Source: G958296245 sp965262055 (GTDB taxonomy: Bacteria; Chloroflexota; Dehalococcoidia; Lucifugimonadales; G958296245). Taken from it: a stretch of DNA of 64,000 nucleotides. Below are positions 53,305 through 61,291 of the stretch, in pieces (positions within the stretch are counted from its first letter, which is position 1; each line of letters opens with the position of its first letter). The notes beneath the pieces are model-generated. The model ran no database searches. It was not told the origin of the DNA and saw nothing but the letters and a program-made list of their open reading frames with translations. The stretch spans positions 3,540,666-3,604,665 of the forward strand of contig CBDHEI010000002.1 of assembly GCA_965262055.1 (NCBI GenBank), written 5' to 3'. A program made the translations under genes and the position numbers.

Positions 53305-53452
53305 CCCGCTTATCCCGCCTCTGGGCGTCTCATGGGCCGGGCGCCTGCCGTCCAGTGTGAGCGGTCGAGACGCTGGGCATAACTACCTATGAGGGCGCTC
53401 ACGTGAGCGCCCCTGTAAGACCTGGGGCGAATACCCCCGTTGTTGATGCCGT

Positions 53453-53583
53453 TGGGGTGTACAGAGAAATGAAGTTGGTTGCAAAAATGCAAGTCGGGCC
53501 GTTTCGTAGCTGAAATGGGGCGGAGTACCCCTCTACAGGACACAGACAGTGAACACTTTGACTTGCGGGTACGTTCCGGCGTG
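53453..53583 (+). repeat. Repeated hairpin element, copy 1
   Basis: A roughly 130-bp element also present at 54044-54177. Shared blocks are GGGGTGTACAG, TTTCGTAGCTGAAA, a hairpin GGGG-N7-CCCC (GGGGCGGAGTACCCC here), CTACAGGAC, CAGTGAACACTTT and GCGTTCCGG-like sequence. The left part also has TTGCAAAAATGCAA, a small hairpin. The region between the two copies contains further TAGCTG-N-NAGTTGCA motifs at 53596 and 53653. Confidence 0.7.
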
Positions 53584-54043
53584 CGTATGCAGGCCCCGTA
53601 GCTGAGAGTTGCATTGATGCAGGCGACTGAGGTTGGGTCGGGGGTGCAAAGGCCATAGCTGGCAGTTGCACTTTTGCGGGGCGGTGGGAAGGCTGAAGAA
53701 GGGGACGCCTGACGCCGCAGGTGGGCTCGGACGATCATCCGGGCCGGGCCGGGCTGCTCACGCCGCACCTTCCCTCGATGCTCGGTGGAGTGGGACGGCG
53801 ATCCCCACTTCGCCGACCGGCGATTGGTCGAGGGTCTCCGCGCCAACTCGTTCACCTCCCTGCGGTGTGCTGCGGTTCACCGGACCGCGTCAGTCGCAAA
53901 AAAGTGTGAACAAATGAAACTGGAAATAAGACCCCTGGTAGCTCTGCGCAGGGACGCGGGGCGTTACGGGCCGTTCTCCCGTGACTCTGCGCAGGGATGC
54001 GGGGGGCTATAGACGCTCTTTTTTTCGGCCCCCTTCGTGCAGT

Positions 54044-54177
54044 ATTGGGGGTGTACAGGAGTTTCAGTTTGGTAGCAGAGCGGCCAGAGTCGTGATTTCG
54101 TAGCTGAAACAGGGGTAAATCACCCCCCTACAGGACGTAACCAGTGAACACTTTTAGAAAGGGTGCGTTCCGGACGG
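54044..54177 (+). repeat. Repeated hairpin element, copy 2
   Basis: Second copy of the element at 53453. The stem is GGGGTAAATCACCCC: stem bases are kept while the loop differs from copy 1. GTTTCAG before and CTGAAAC after the variable part add an outer pairing. It ends about 190 bp before the HTH/coiled-coil gene. The rest of 53305-54371 holds no convincing gene; GGGGGGCTATAGACGCTCTT (53999) with GCCCCC after it is another hairpin with a T-run in the loop. Confidence 0.7.
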
Positions 54178-54371
54178 CAATGACATCGCCAAACGTGGGG
54201 CATGACATCGGCGGGACCGTGGGAGCGGCCTCTCAATGACATTTGGCCCCGGAAAAGGCGCTTGAAGTGGGGGTGCGTTACGGCCCCCAAAACGCGGCAA
54301 TAGACCGGGGAAAAGGCCGGACAGTGGTTGACCGGAGACTTGGGCGGAGTTTTGGAAGGGAGAAAAGAGCC

Positions 54372-55223
54372 ATGAAGACGACCGAACACGGCATCGAAGA
54401 CAGCAGGGACGTGGAGAACGTCTACCACATGCGGCTCATGGCGCTGCTGAAAGAGCTGGTGCGGGACAAGGGATACAAGGGCGCGGCGCGGGTGCTGGAG
54501 CTGGACCAGCGGACGGTGGCCGAGAGCGCGAAGACCGGGCAGCTGTCACGGCGGGTGCGGCAGGCGTTGGAGCGGGCGTTGCAGGAGGGCGTCGGCTCGG
54601 CTGCGGCCCGGCAGCGGGAGCGCAACGAGAAGCTGGAGGAGCGGGTCGATGCGCTGGAGAAGGGGCATGAGGCGCACGAGAAGGGGCACGACGCGCTGGG
54701 CAAGGAGGTGCGGAGTCGAGTGGCCGCCGTCGAGGGCCGGGTCGAAGCCCTGCGTCGGGATGGCGCACAGGGGACCGGGGCCGGTCATGCCGGCGCCGGT
54801 CCCTCCCAGGCGGAAGCGGACGGCGCGGAGAGCGGTGCGTCGGACGCTGGAAGGAAGCCGCCTCCGAGGCCCAGGTTGCGTCGGGAGTACCCCGACCTCG
54901 TGACCCTTGAACCAGCCCCGGACGACGAGGAGGTGTTCGGCGATGCGTGGCCGATGATCGTCGAGTGGCGGGGACTGAAGGACGTTCACCCCAACGAGGG
55001 GAAGGGCCTGGATTGGCTGCGCACCGAGGAGCACTTCCTGGCGTTGGAGCTGGCCCTGCTTGAAGACCACGGCATGACGCTCCCCCCGGCTCGGTTTCCG
55101 CTGAGGGGCTTCGACCGCAACGGGCAGGTCAACTGGCGTCAGACGGCGCTCTTCGACACGCGGAGAGCGATCAGAAAGCGGGAGCTTCTGAACAGGCTGA
55201 GCCTCGGTCTGTTGTGGCGGTAG
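54372..55223 (+). CDS. HTH/coiled-coil accessory protein
   Basis: ATG 54372 with GGGAGAAAAGAG gives 283 residues. The N-terminus looks like an HTH (KGYKGAARVLELDQRTVAES), followed by a heptad-rich coiled coil (EKLEERVDALEKGHEAHEKG, about 80-120). A low-complexity linker leads to a C-terminal domain (EEVFGDAWPMIVEWRGLKDV, RTEEHFLALELALLEDHGMT) that I cannot assign. It may be a DNA-binding effector or replication/partition factor of the accessory region. Confidence 0.6.
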   Translation: MKTTEHGIEDSRDVENVYHMRLMALLKELVRDKGYKGAARVLELDQRTVAESAKTGQLSRRVRQALERALQEGVGSAAARQRERNEKLEERVDALEKGHEAHEKGHDALGKEVRSRVAAVEGRVEALRRDGAQGTGAGHAGAGPSQAEADGAESGASDAGRKPPPRPRLRREYPDLVTLEPAPDDEEVFGDAWPMIVEWRGLKDVHPNEGKGLDWLRTEEHFLALELALLEDHGMTLPPARFPLRGFDRNGQVNWRQTALFDTRRAIRKRELLNRLSLGLLWR

Positions 55224-56280
55224 CGGGGCCGGGGGTGCGAAGGGTTGGCTGTTAAGTTTTGTGAACGATTTGGCGGCAATCTTCGAAAGGGGCGCCGCAG
55301 GCCCTCTTTTGCGGGTCTCGGGACGTCGATAATGACAGCACTGTTAGGCTTTTTCCAAGGTTTCCGACCATAGAAACCTGGGTGCGTGATCCCTGTTGCA
55401 CGGGTCTGTCTGGAGGATGATTCGCTCTCCCCCGGTCTCCCACGAGGGAATTGCTGCTGAAGCGGAGTTTGACGTTGGTCCTTCGCAGGCAGCACGGATC
55501 GAAACGACGGAGTTGACTTAGCCCTCCGTCCTCGGTCCAAGTCCGGCGGTTGAAGTTTGACGTTGGTCCTTCGCCCGCTGGACACTCGTTCAGCGATTGG
55601 AGTGGATCGCTTCTTCCGCTGGACACCTGCCTGACGGTCGGGGTTGATCGCTCCTTCCGTTGGGAACCAGTCTGCCGGTTGGGAGTGATCGCTCTCGCCG
55701 TTGGACTCAGGGACGGGACGCTCTCTGCGCCTCGTCCTCACTTGGTCGGTCGGAGTGCGCCTGCCTGTTGCAGACAGGTCTGTCGCTTCGACCGGCTCCT
55801 CATGCCCGCGGCATGGCTGCCTGACAGCTACGCCGTAGCTTCGACATGCGCCGGTCTGCCGTTCCGAGCAGGCTGGTCGCTTCACGCCTCGCAGCTCTCC
55901 CACTGACGTTGTTCACCCTGGGCCGAGCTGCGTCTTCTATCATGCGTCGGCCTGCGGTCACATCGTGGGCTGGCCGCTTCACGCCTCGCGGCTTTCCCCC
56001 CAACTCTGACGCTACGCATCGTGGGCCAAGCTGCGTCTTCTCCCATGCGCTGGTCTGCGATGAAGTCGTAGGCCAGCCGCTCCCCTCATAGCCGCTCCCC
56101 CGGAGTCGATTCCCCGACGAATCACCCTGGGCCGGGCTGCGTCTTTCTTCACCCTCCGCTCCGTCTCCCGCGTCCGGCATCCGACCGTGGGCGAAGTGCG
56201 TCCGGCGTCAACCCATCACCAACGACTCCCGCCGTGGATGCCGCGCGGGTCAACAACTGAAAGGAGGAGTCCATGCACGT
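55224..56280. repeat. Non-coding region with degenerate tandem repeats
   Basis: About 1 kb with no convincing gene. GTTTGACGTTGGTCCTTCGC occurs at 55469 and 55556. Units of about 45 bp containing GATCGCTYCTTCCGYTGG recur between 55600 and 55715. GGGCCRAGCTGCGTCTTCT-like sequence recurs at 55920, 56023 and 56129, a step of about 105 bp, with GCTTCACGCCTCGCRGCT shared between the first two. Pyrimidine bias on the plus strand is strong. It separates the coiled-coil gene from the four-HTH gene. Confidence 0.6.
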
Positions 56281-56341
56281 CAACGAGGTCCATCGCCGCT
56301 GACGGCGGGGCCTCCGGGTCTCACAACACATTCCCATTCAC

Positions 56342-56382
56342 AAGGGCCGTCCCCGTTCGCCGGGGGCGGCCCTTCTTCTTTG
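56342..56382 (+). terminator. Intrinsic terminator in the leader of the four-HTH gene
   Basis: AAGGGCCGTCCCCG pairs with CGGGGGCGGCCCTT across a short loop (one bulge), followed by CTTCTTTG. It lies 57-97 bp upstream of the ATG at 56439 on the same strand, so it either ends transcription of the repeat region or acts as an attenuator. Confidence 0.6.
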
Positions 56383-56438
56383 CCCGCAAGCGGGCGCAGG
56401 CCAGAGGCAACACAACACAACAGAAGGAGGACTGACCG

Positions 56439-57557
56439 ATGACTACGGCAACGACGGCAACCGGAACTGGGACGACGAGGACGGCGGGCGCGGAGAGCGA
56501 GCTGAGGGCCGCTGCGAGGCGGCGCGGGATCACGATGAAGGAGCTCGCGGCCCTGATGGGCGTGAGCGCGGGCTACCTGTCGGGGCTTTCGACGGGGCGT
56601 ACGCCGTGGACTCCCAAGATGCGGGAGAAGGCTGTGGCGGTCTTGGGAGAGGTCCCTGGGCAGGGGACCGTCTACCGCCAGGGCGGCGTCGTGACCGGCG
56701 AGAGCAGCTTCATCAGGGAGCGCGCCCGCACCCTGGGCATGACCATGCATGACCTGGCCGACCGCGTTGGCGTGTCCTACAGCTACATGACGCAGGTTGC
56801 CCGTGGCCGCCAGAACATGGGCGTCAAGGTCCAGGCCAGGGTCGAGTCGACGTTGCAGGCTCCGGCGAAGGTCGCGCCCGCCAAGTGCGCCAACCGCCCG
56901 GGCGTCGTGGTGGCCGGGGAGAGCAGCTACATCCGGGAGCGGGCCAGGGAGCTGGGCATGAGCCTGCGGGACCTGGCCGACCGCGTGGGGGTCTCCTACG
57001 GCTACATGTCAATGGTGGCACGGGGTCATAGGAACATGGGTGTGAAGGTCCAGGCGCGGGTCGCGTCGGCGCTGGAGGCCCCGGTGAAGGTCGCGCCCGC
57101 GCAGCCTGCCTGCATCGACCGCGAGGCCGTGTGGGGCCGGATGAACGCCCACGGCTTCAGCCAGAACGAGGTCGCCCGGCGAGCGGGCATAAGCTCGGCC
57201 CATCTCTCCCAGATCATGAACGGCAAGTCCAGCCCGTCTGCGGGCGTGCTGAAGGGACTGCACGGCGTCCTGTTCCAGCCGACGAAGGCGGAGCGGGTCA
57301 TGCCCGCCGAGGTGAAGGTGCTGGGCTGGCGCAAGGGCGAGCGGAGCGGGATGGTGGTTCGCGGCGCCGGTGGCCCCGGGCGCGGCGCCAAGTCCGGCGG
57401 CGGGACCGTCAGAGTCGGCGGCCGGGTGCCCTGGGGCGCGAAGGCGGAGTTCGCCTACCGCGCCGGGTACGACGGCATGGGCCGGGTGTCGGTGACGCAC
57501 GTCGTCGAGCGGGGCTACTCCGCCATGCTGAAGCAGCCGGAGACGGCCGCCGCGTAG
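56439..57557 (+). CDS. Protein with four tandem HTH (XRE-like) domains
   Basis: ATG 56439 behind AGAAGGAGGA gives 372 residues. Four Cro/C1-type HTH units are visible at about 20-70 (MKELAALMGVSAGYLSGL), 88-140 (MHDLADRVGVSYSYMTQVAR), 160-212 (LRDLADRVGVSYGYMSMVAR) and 228-280 (QNEVARRAGISSAHLSQIMN). Units 2 and 3 are recent duplicates, about 75% alike including the shared QNMGVKVQARV extension. The C-terminal 90 residues are Gly/Arg-rich and unassigned. XRE regulators normally have one HTH; four suggest binding to a repeated or extended DNA site. Confidence 0.75.
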   Translation: MTTATTATGTGTTRTAGAESELRAAARRRGITMKELAALMGVSAGYLSGLSTGRTPWTPKMREKAVAVLGEVPGQGTVYRQGGVVTGESSFIRERARTLGMTMHDLADRVGVSYSYMTQVARGRQNMGVKVQARVESTLQAPAKVAPAKCANRPGVVVAGESSYIRERARELGMSLRDLADRVGVSYGYMSMVARGHRNMGVKVQARVASALEAPVKVAPAQPACIDREAVWGRMNAHGFSQNEVARRAGISSAHLSQIMNGKSSPSAGVLKGLHGVLFQPTKAERVMPAEVKVLGWRKGERSGMVVRGAGGPGRGAKSGGGTVRVGGRVPWGAKAEFAYRAGYDGMGRVSVTHVVERGYSAMLKQPETAAA

Positions 57558-57567
57558 TGAGGCGTGG

Positions 57568-57600
57568 GCGACGGCCCGGCGCAAGACACCGGGCCGTCGC
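57568..57600 (+). terminator. Stem-loop after the four-HTH gene
   Basis: GCGACGGCCCGG (57568-57579) and CCGGGCCGTCGC (57589-57600) form a perfect 12-bp stem. A second large hairpin follows (GGGGGGAGG at about 57605 with CCTCCCCCC at about 57634), then GCCCTTTTTTTG at 57660. The tandem arrangement should terminate effectively. Confidence 0.7.
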
Positions 57601-57744
57601 TCAGGGGGGAGGTTATCGCCGCATCGACGGCGGCCTCCCCCCGGCTCTCCATGTATGCCGCCCTTTTTTTGTTGCCCGAAATCACCGCCCGCCTTCGACA
57701 TCCCTGAAGTAGGGGCAGCGGGCGCTCACGTCCGCGCGGCGGCG

Positions 57745-58896
57745 CTACCGCGCCGCCCGGCCCTCACTCTCGCCTCCCCGCTTGCCCAGCGCCTCGCGGG
57801 CCAACCCCCTCGCCGCCCGCGCCGCGGCGTTGTTCGGCTCGATGCCGATGATGGCCTCGAAGTCCTCGATGGCGCTCTCGAACCGCGCCGCGTACATGCG
57901 GGCGATCCCCCTGCTGTAGAGGACGTCCCTGTTCCGGGGGTCGAGGGCGAGGACCCCGGTGTAGTCCTCTATCGCCAGCTCGTGCTGCTCCAGGCTGCTG
58001 TGGGCCAGCCCCCGGGCCGCGAGGGCCTCGGCGTCGCCGGGCTCGAGCTCCAGGGACCGGTCGAAGTCCCTGACCGCCTCGTCGTAGCGGCCCAGGCTGC
58101 CCAGGGCGACGCCCCTGCCCCGGAGCGCCGGAGCGTTGTCGGGGTCGAGTCCCAGCACAGCGTCGAAGTCGCCGAGCGCGACCTCGTGCGCGCCGAGATT
58201 GACGTTGGTGATTCCCCTGGCGTAGAGGGCGAGGCCGAACCTCTCTTCGATCTCGATGGCGGCGTCGAAGTCCCTGAGCGCCCTGTCCATCCGGCCCATG
58301 TCGCGGTATGCCATGCCCCGGTGGTAGCGGGCGTCGGCGAGGTTGGGATTCAAATCTATGGCCCTGCTCAGGTCCTTCACCGCCCGGTGGCGCTTGCCCA
58401 TCGCCGCGTGGGTCAATCCCCTGTTGTAGTGAGCGTCGGCGTCGCCGGGGGCCAGGGTGACGGCCACGTCGAAGTCGCTCATCGCCCCCGCAAGGTCGCC
58501 CAGCTCCACCTTGCACGCACCCCGGCTGTAGTGCGCCACGGCGTCGCCGTGGGCCAGGCGGATGGCGATGTCGTAGTCCTCCACCGCCAGGCGGCGCTCC
58601 TCCATCGCGGAGTAGGCGCGGGCTCTGTCGAGGTAGGCGCCCGCGTTGCCGGGGGCCAGGGCGATGATTCTGCCGTAGTCCTCCGCCGCAAGGCGGTGCT
58701 CCCCAAGCTCGGCGTACGCCAGCCCCCTGGCGCCCAGGGCTTCGGTGTCGCGGGGGTCCGCCTCGATCCTCTCCGTCAGATGCTCGACCATCCACTGAAG
58801 GCCCTCGCGCCCCACGCCGTCCATCATCTTGCGGAACCTCTGGTACTCTTCTTCCGATGGCTTCCCCTGGTCCGTCCCGTCATGCTCCTCGTTCAT
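57745..58896 (-). CDS. Tetratricopeptide-repeat (TPR) protein
   Basis: ATG 58896 behind GGGAGGAG gives 383 residues. After an acidic N-terminus (EEHDGTDQGKPSEEEYQRF) come about nine to ten 34-residue TPR units (pattern ARGLAYAELGEHRLAAEDYG, YHRGMAYRDMGRMDRALRDF). There is no signal peptide or membrane segment, so it is probably a cytoplasmic scaffold. The DNA repeats are diverged. The longer upstream frame lacks a ribosome site. Confidence 0.8.
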   Translation of the reverse strand: MNEEHDGTDQGKPSEEEYQRFRKMMDGVGREGLQWMVEHLTERIEADPRDTEALGARGLAYAELGEHRLAAEDYGRIIALAPGNAGAYLDRARAYSAMEERRLAVEDYDIAIRLAHGDAVAHYSRGACKVELGDLAGAMSDFDVAVTLAPGDADAHYNRGLTHAAMGKRHRAVKDLSRAIDLNPNLADARYHRGMAYRDMGRMDRALRDFDAAIEIEERFGLALYARGITNVNLGAHEVALGDFDAVLGLDPDNAPALRGRGVALGSLGRYDEAVRDFDRSLELEPGDAEALAARGLAHSSLEQHELAIEDYTGVLALDPRNRDVLYSRGIARMYAARFESAIEDFEAIIGIEPNNAAARAARGLAREALGKRGGESEGRAAR

Positions 58897-59210
58897 GACG
58901 CTCCTCCCGTGTGTCTTGATCTTTCCCTTATCGGACGCGTTCCCCCGCTGCGGAGGGGGCTGCCGGGATGGGGCAGGCTCCCGACGCCGGCGCGGACCTG
59001 AGTTCGTCTCCCCGCCCATCCGTCGCGGTCTCTCCCTCGCGGCGTGGGCTCCGCGCAGTCCCGCTGCGGGACCGACGCGGGGACGCCTCCATGATGGCGA
59101 AGCCGTTCCCGGAATGCAATGCGGGCTTGGCGGTGGGGACTCCGTGTATGACGGCCTTTTGGCGTTTCAGTTCCTATGGGCCGCGGCCCCTCACCGGCGC
59201 GCAGTCCCGC
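58897..59210. other. Intergenic region, nothing firm
   Basis: The 314-bp gap between the TPR gene start and the HTH gene stop holds the TPR leader and a hairpin CGCAGTCCCGCTGCGGGAC near 59055. A minus-strand frame (58928-59119) has no ribosome site or protein-like features. Confidence 0.4.
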
Positions 59211-59456
59211 TCAGTCTCTGAACAGGTGGCCGAGGCCCAGCGAGTCCGCGATTTGCAGGAGCGCCGCATAGTTCTGCGTGTTGGGCAGCACGCCCTTCTC
59301 CCTCCAGCGCCTCGCGGTCTCGGGATGGACGTCGAGACGGCGGTGTATCTCCGCCCACGACAGGCCGGACTCCTCCTTGAACCGCACCAACCTTTGCGGG
59401 AAGTCGTCGGGGAAGACGTAGACTATTCTGCTGTGGTGGGTGCGCTGTCGCGGCAT
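59211..59456 (-). CDS. Small HTH protein, intact copy
   Basis: An 81-residue protein, MPRQRTHHSRIVYVFPDDFP, then an HTH (GLSWAEIHRRLDVHPETARR) and a C-terminal helix (ALLQIADSLGLGHLF), typical of XRE-like domains. The ATG at 59456 is set by comparison with the paralogue at 48214. It is likely a regulator. It lies at the right border of the accessory region, in inverted orientation to its frameshifted relative. Confidence 0.65.
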   Translation of the reverse strand: MPRQRTHHSRIVYVFPDDFPQRLVRFKEESGLSWAEIHRRLDVHPETARRWREKGVLPNTQNYAALLQIADSLGLGHLFRD

Positions 59457-59509
59457 CGGGCCGATCCCCCAAGAGTATGCGTCACAAGTCTCTCCGGCGG
59501 AAGTGTCCT

Positions 59510-59632
59510 GGCCGGACGGCATCCGGCTCGATGGAGCCTGCCGTCCGGCCACTCCCAAAAAGCCCGGGCGAATCCACTTCAGTCGAGGCCGCCGCCCCTC
59601 CGGGACATCCATGGATACGGGCTTTTTTCGTT
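59510..59632 (-). terminator. Nested hairpins between HTH gene and membrane-protein gene
   Basis: GGCCGGACGGCA (59510-59521) and TGCCGTCCGGCC (59539-59550) form a perfect 12-bp stem. Outside it, AAAAAGCCCG (about 59556) and CGGGCTTTTTT (about 59617) flank a larger structure, giving T-runs on both strands. It should terminate the membrane-protein transcript coming from the right. Confidence 0.65.
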
Positions 59633-59671
59633 GCCCCAGCCCGTGCCTAATGGCCCGGCCTAATGGGGACG

Positions 59672-61003
59672 CTAGGCTCCGCTACTACCGGAACTCCCTG
59701 GCGTAGGTAGGATTCTCCCAACCAGCGCCGAAAGCCTGCCGTAAAACAGGGACGCGGCGATCAGCGCTCCGCCCAGCGCCATTACCGCCATCACCGCCGG
59801 CACCGCCGGCACGAAGCCGCCGGTGGCCTGGCGGAGGAGCGATTCCAGCAGGTCTCCGGCCAGGTTTATCGCTGAGACTGGAACGTTGTCGGGAAATGAC
59901 ACCGCGTTCATCATCGTCTTCCTGACCAGGCCCGGCAGGACCGAATGCACCGCGAACCCAACGACGAGACAGACGGTCCCGCCCGCCAGCAGCGCCACCC
60001 CCGGCCAGCGAAGCATCGCCGCCGGACGGGGCAGGTGGACCAGCGCCAGCAGCAGGGTTCCCGAGGCCGCTATCGCCAGGGCGATGAACGTGCCCGGCCC
60101 GTTGACCGCGCCCAGCGCTTCCCGCAGGGACTCGGCCCCATCTTCGATGTCCTGCCGTCCCAGGCCCGGCGACCGGTCTGCTGCCCAGTCCAACAGGTCG
60201 AAGCGGTCGCCGGGTTGCAGGTTCCGGCGGACCTCGGCGACGGCGCTGCCGGTCAGCGGCTGCACCGCCGGCTCAGCCGCCGCCTTGAGGAACCCCCGGG
60301 TGTCGCCCTCGACAAAGCTCCTCCGCAGCGCTTCCCGCTCCCCACGGAGTGTCCGGGCCGCCGGTGAGTCGAGCAAAGGGTCGTCCACCAAGAGGCCGAA
60401 CCAGCGGTCGAACTCCCGCTCCCGGCACTCCCGGCTCAGAATCTTCAGCGAGGGCGCGGACCGGGGCAGTTGGCCCTGGGACAATTGGGTCAAGGGTTCG
60501 GCAGAAGCGGCCGCCAGGCGTTGCACGGCCGCCAGCGAGCAGCCTGACGTCCCGGGTTGGGCAACCTCCAGCCCGTCGATGAACTGATGCACCTCCCCCA
60601 GCGCCGCCGGTTCGACCCGCTCCAGCGGCTCGGTCAGGCTAACGTAGAGCTCCAGGTCCTCGCTTTCGTGGCGCAGGTAGCCGGTGAAGCGGTCGCTGTT
60701 GGCCTCGGTCTGCTCCCGGAGGTACTCCGGCGGCATGATGTCCCGCAGTACCCGGACCGCATCCTCGTGGGTCGCTATTTCTATATTGCCCAACAATCGG
60801 CTGCTCCGCTCCCGCAGCGCTTCATCCAACAGAACCTCGTCGTAGATGCGGGCGTAGACGCCGGTGTCACTGATGGCCGCCTTGTAAACCTGGGGGTCTT
60901 CCAACCGCTGGGTGAAGTTGGCGGCCACCAGCAGGTACAGCAGGCCGACCAGCACCATCAGCCCTAGCGCCGGCCCCGCGACGGCTCGAAGAAACGTGGC
61001 CAA
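59672..61003 (-). CDS. Membrane protein with large extracytoplasmic domain
   Basis: I prefer TTG 61003, four bases after GGAGG, giving 443 residues starting with a transmembrane helix (VAGPALGLMVLVGLLYLLVA). A roughly 300-residue outside domain follows (AISDTGVYARIYDEVLLDEA, MPPEYLREQTEANSDRFTGY), then three hydrophobic helices near the C-terminus (FIALAIAASGTLLLALV, VALLAGGTVCLVVGFAV, VMAVMALGGALIAASLF). No enzyme motif recognised; a conserved unknown of this lineage is plausible. An upstream start at 61102 adds a hydrophilic extension that looks non-native. Confidence 0.65.
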   Translation of the reverse strand: MATFLRAVAGPALGLMVLVGLLYLLVAANFTQRLEDPQVYKAAISDTGVYARIYDEVLLDEALRERSSRLLGNIEIATHEDAVRVLRDIMPPEYLREQTEANSDRFTGYLRHESEDLELYVSLTEPLERVEPAALGEVHQFIDGLEVAQPGTSGCSLAAVQRLAAASAEPLTQLSQGQLPRSAPSLKILSRECREREFDRWFGLLVDDPLLDSPAARTLRGEREALRRSFVEGDTRGFLKAAAEPAVQPLTGSAVAEVRRNLQPGDRFDLLDWAADRSPGLGRQDIEDGAESLREALGAVNGPGTFIALAIAASGTLLLALVHLPRPAAMLRWPGVALLAGGTVCLVVGFAVHSVLPGLVRKTMMNAVSFPDNVPVSAINLAGDLLESLLRQATGGFVPAVPAVMAVMALGGALIAASLFYGRLSALVGRILPTPGSSGSSGA

Positions 61004-61291
61004 CTTGCCTCCGTCCGGGACGGCGCCTCGCCTTCCCCGCTCAGGTTCTTGTTGTCTGGGCCTATCTCGGTGACCCACTCCTTCCGTGGCGCCCCGGCCC
61101 AACCATTGAACGGATTACGGCTCAGCCAGTCTAGTTTTTTGCTCCAGCCCGCTCCCCCCATTCCAGGAACACCGGGGCTGGTAAGGCCCGGTCCGCCGGA
61201 TGGTCCGCCACCACGGGCGGGGCCGTAGCGTAGGGCCGGCGGGCGGGGCCACCAGGTTCAGGCGTGGGTGACTGCTTTTTTGAGCGGTGGG
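61004..61291. other. Gap between membrane protein and LRR gene
   Basis: This 288-bp region contains the leader of the membrane-protein gene and no recognisable gene or RNA. It may contain the promoter of the membrane-protein gene, but no clear boxes were found. Confidence 0.4.

Noticed and set aside
55139..55903. 254-codon minus-strand frame through the repeat region
   Set aside because: Arg/Pro/Ser-rich, no ribosome site, and it crosses the end of a real gene; the underlying DNA repeats change period within the frame.
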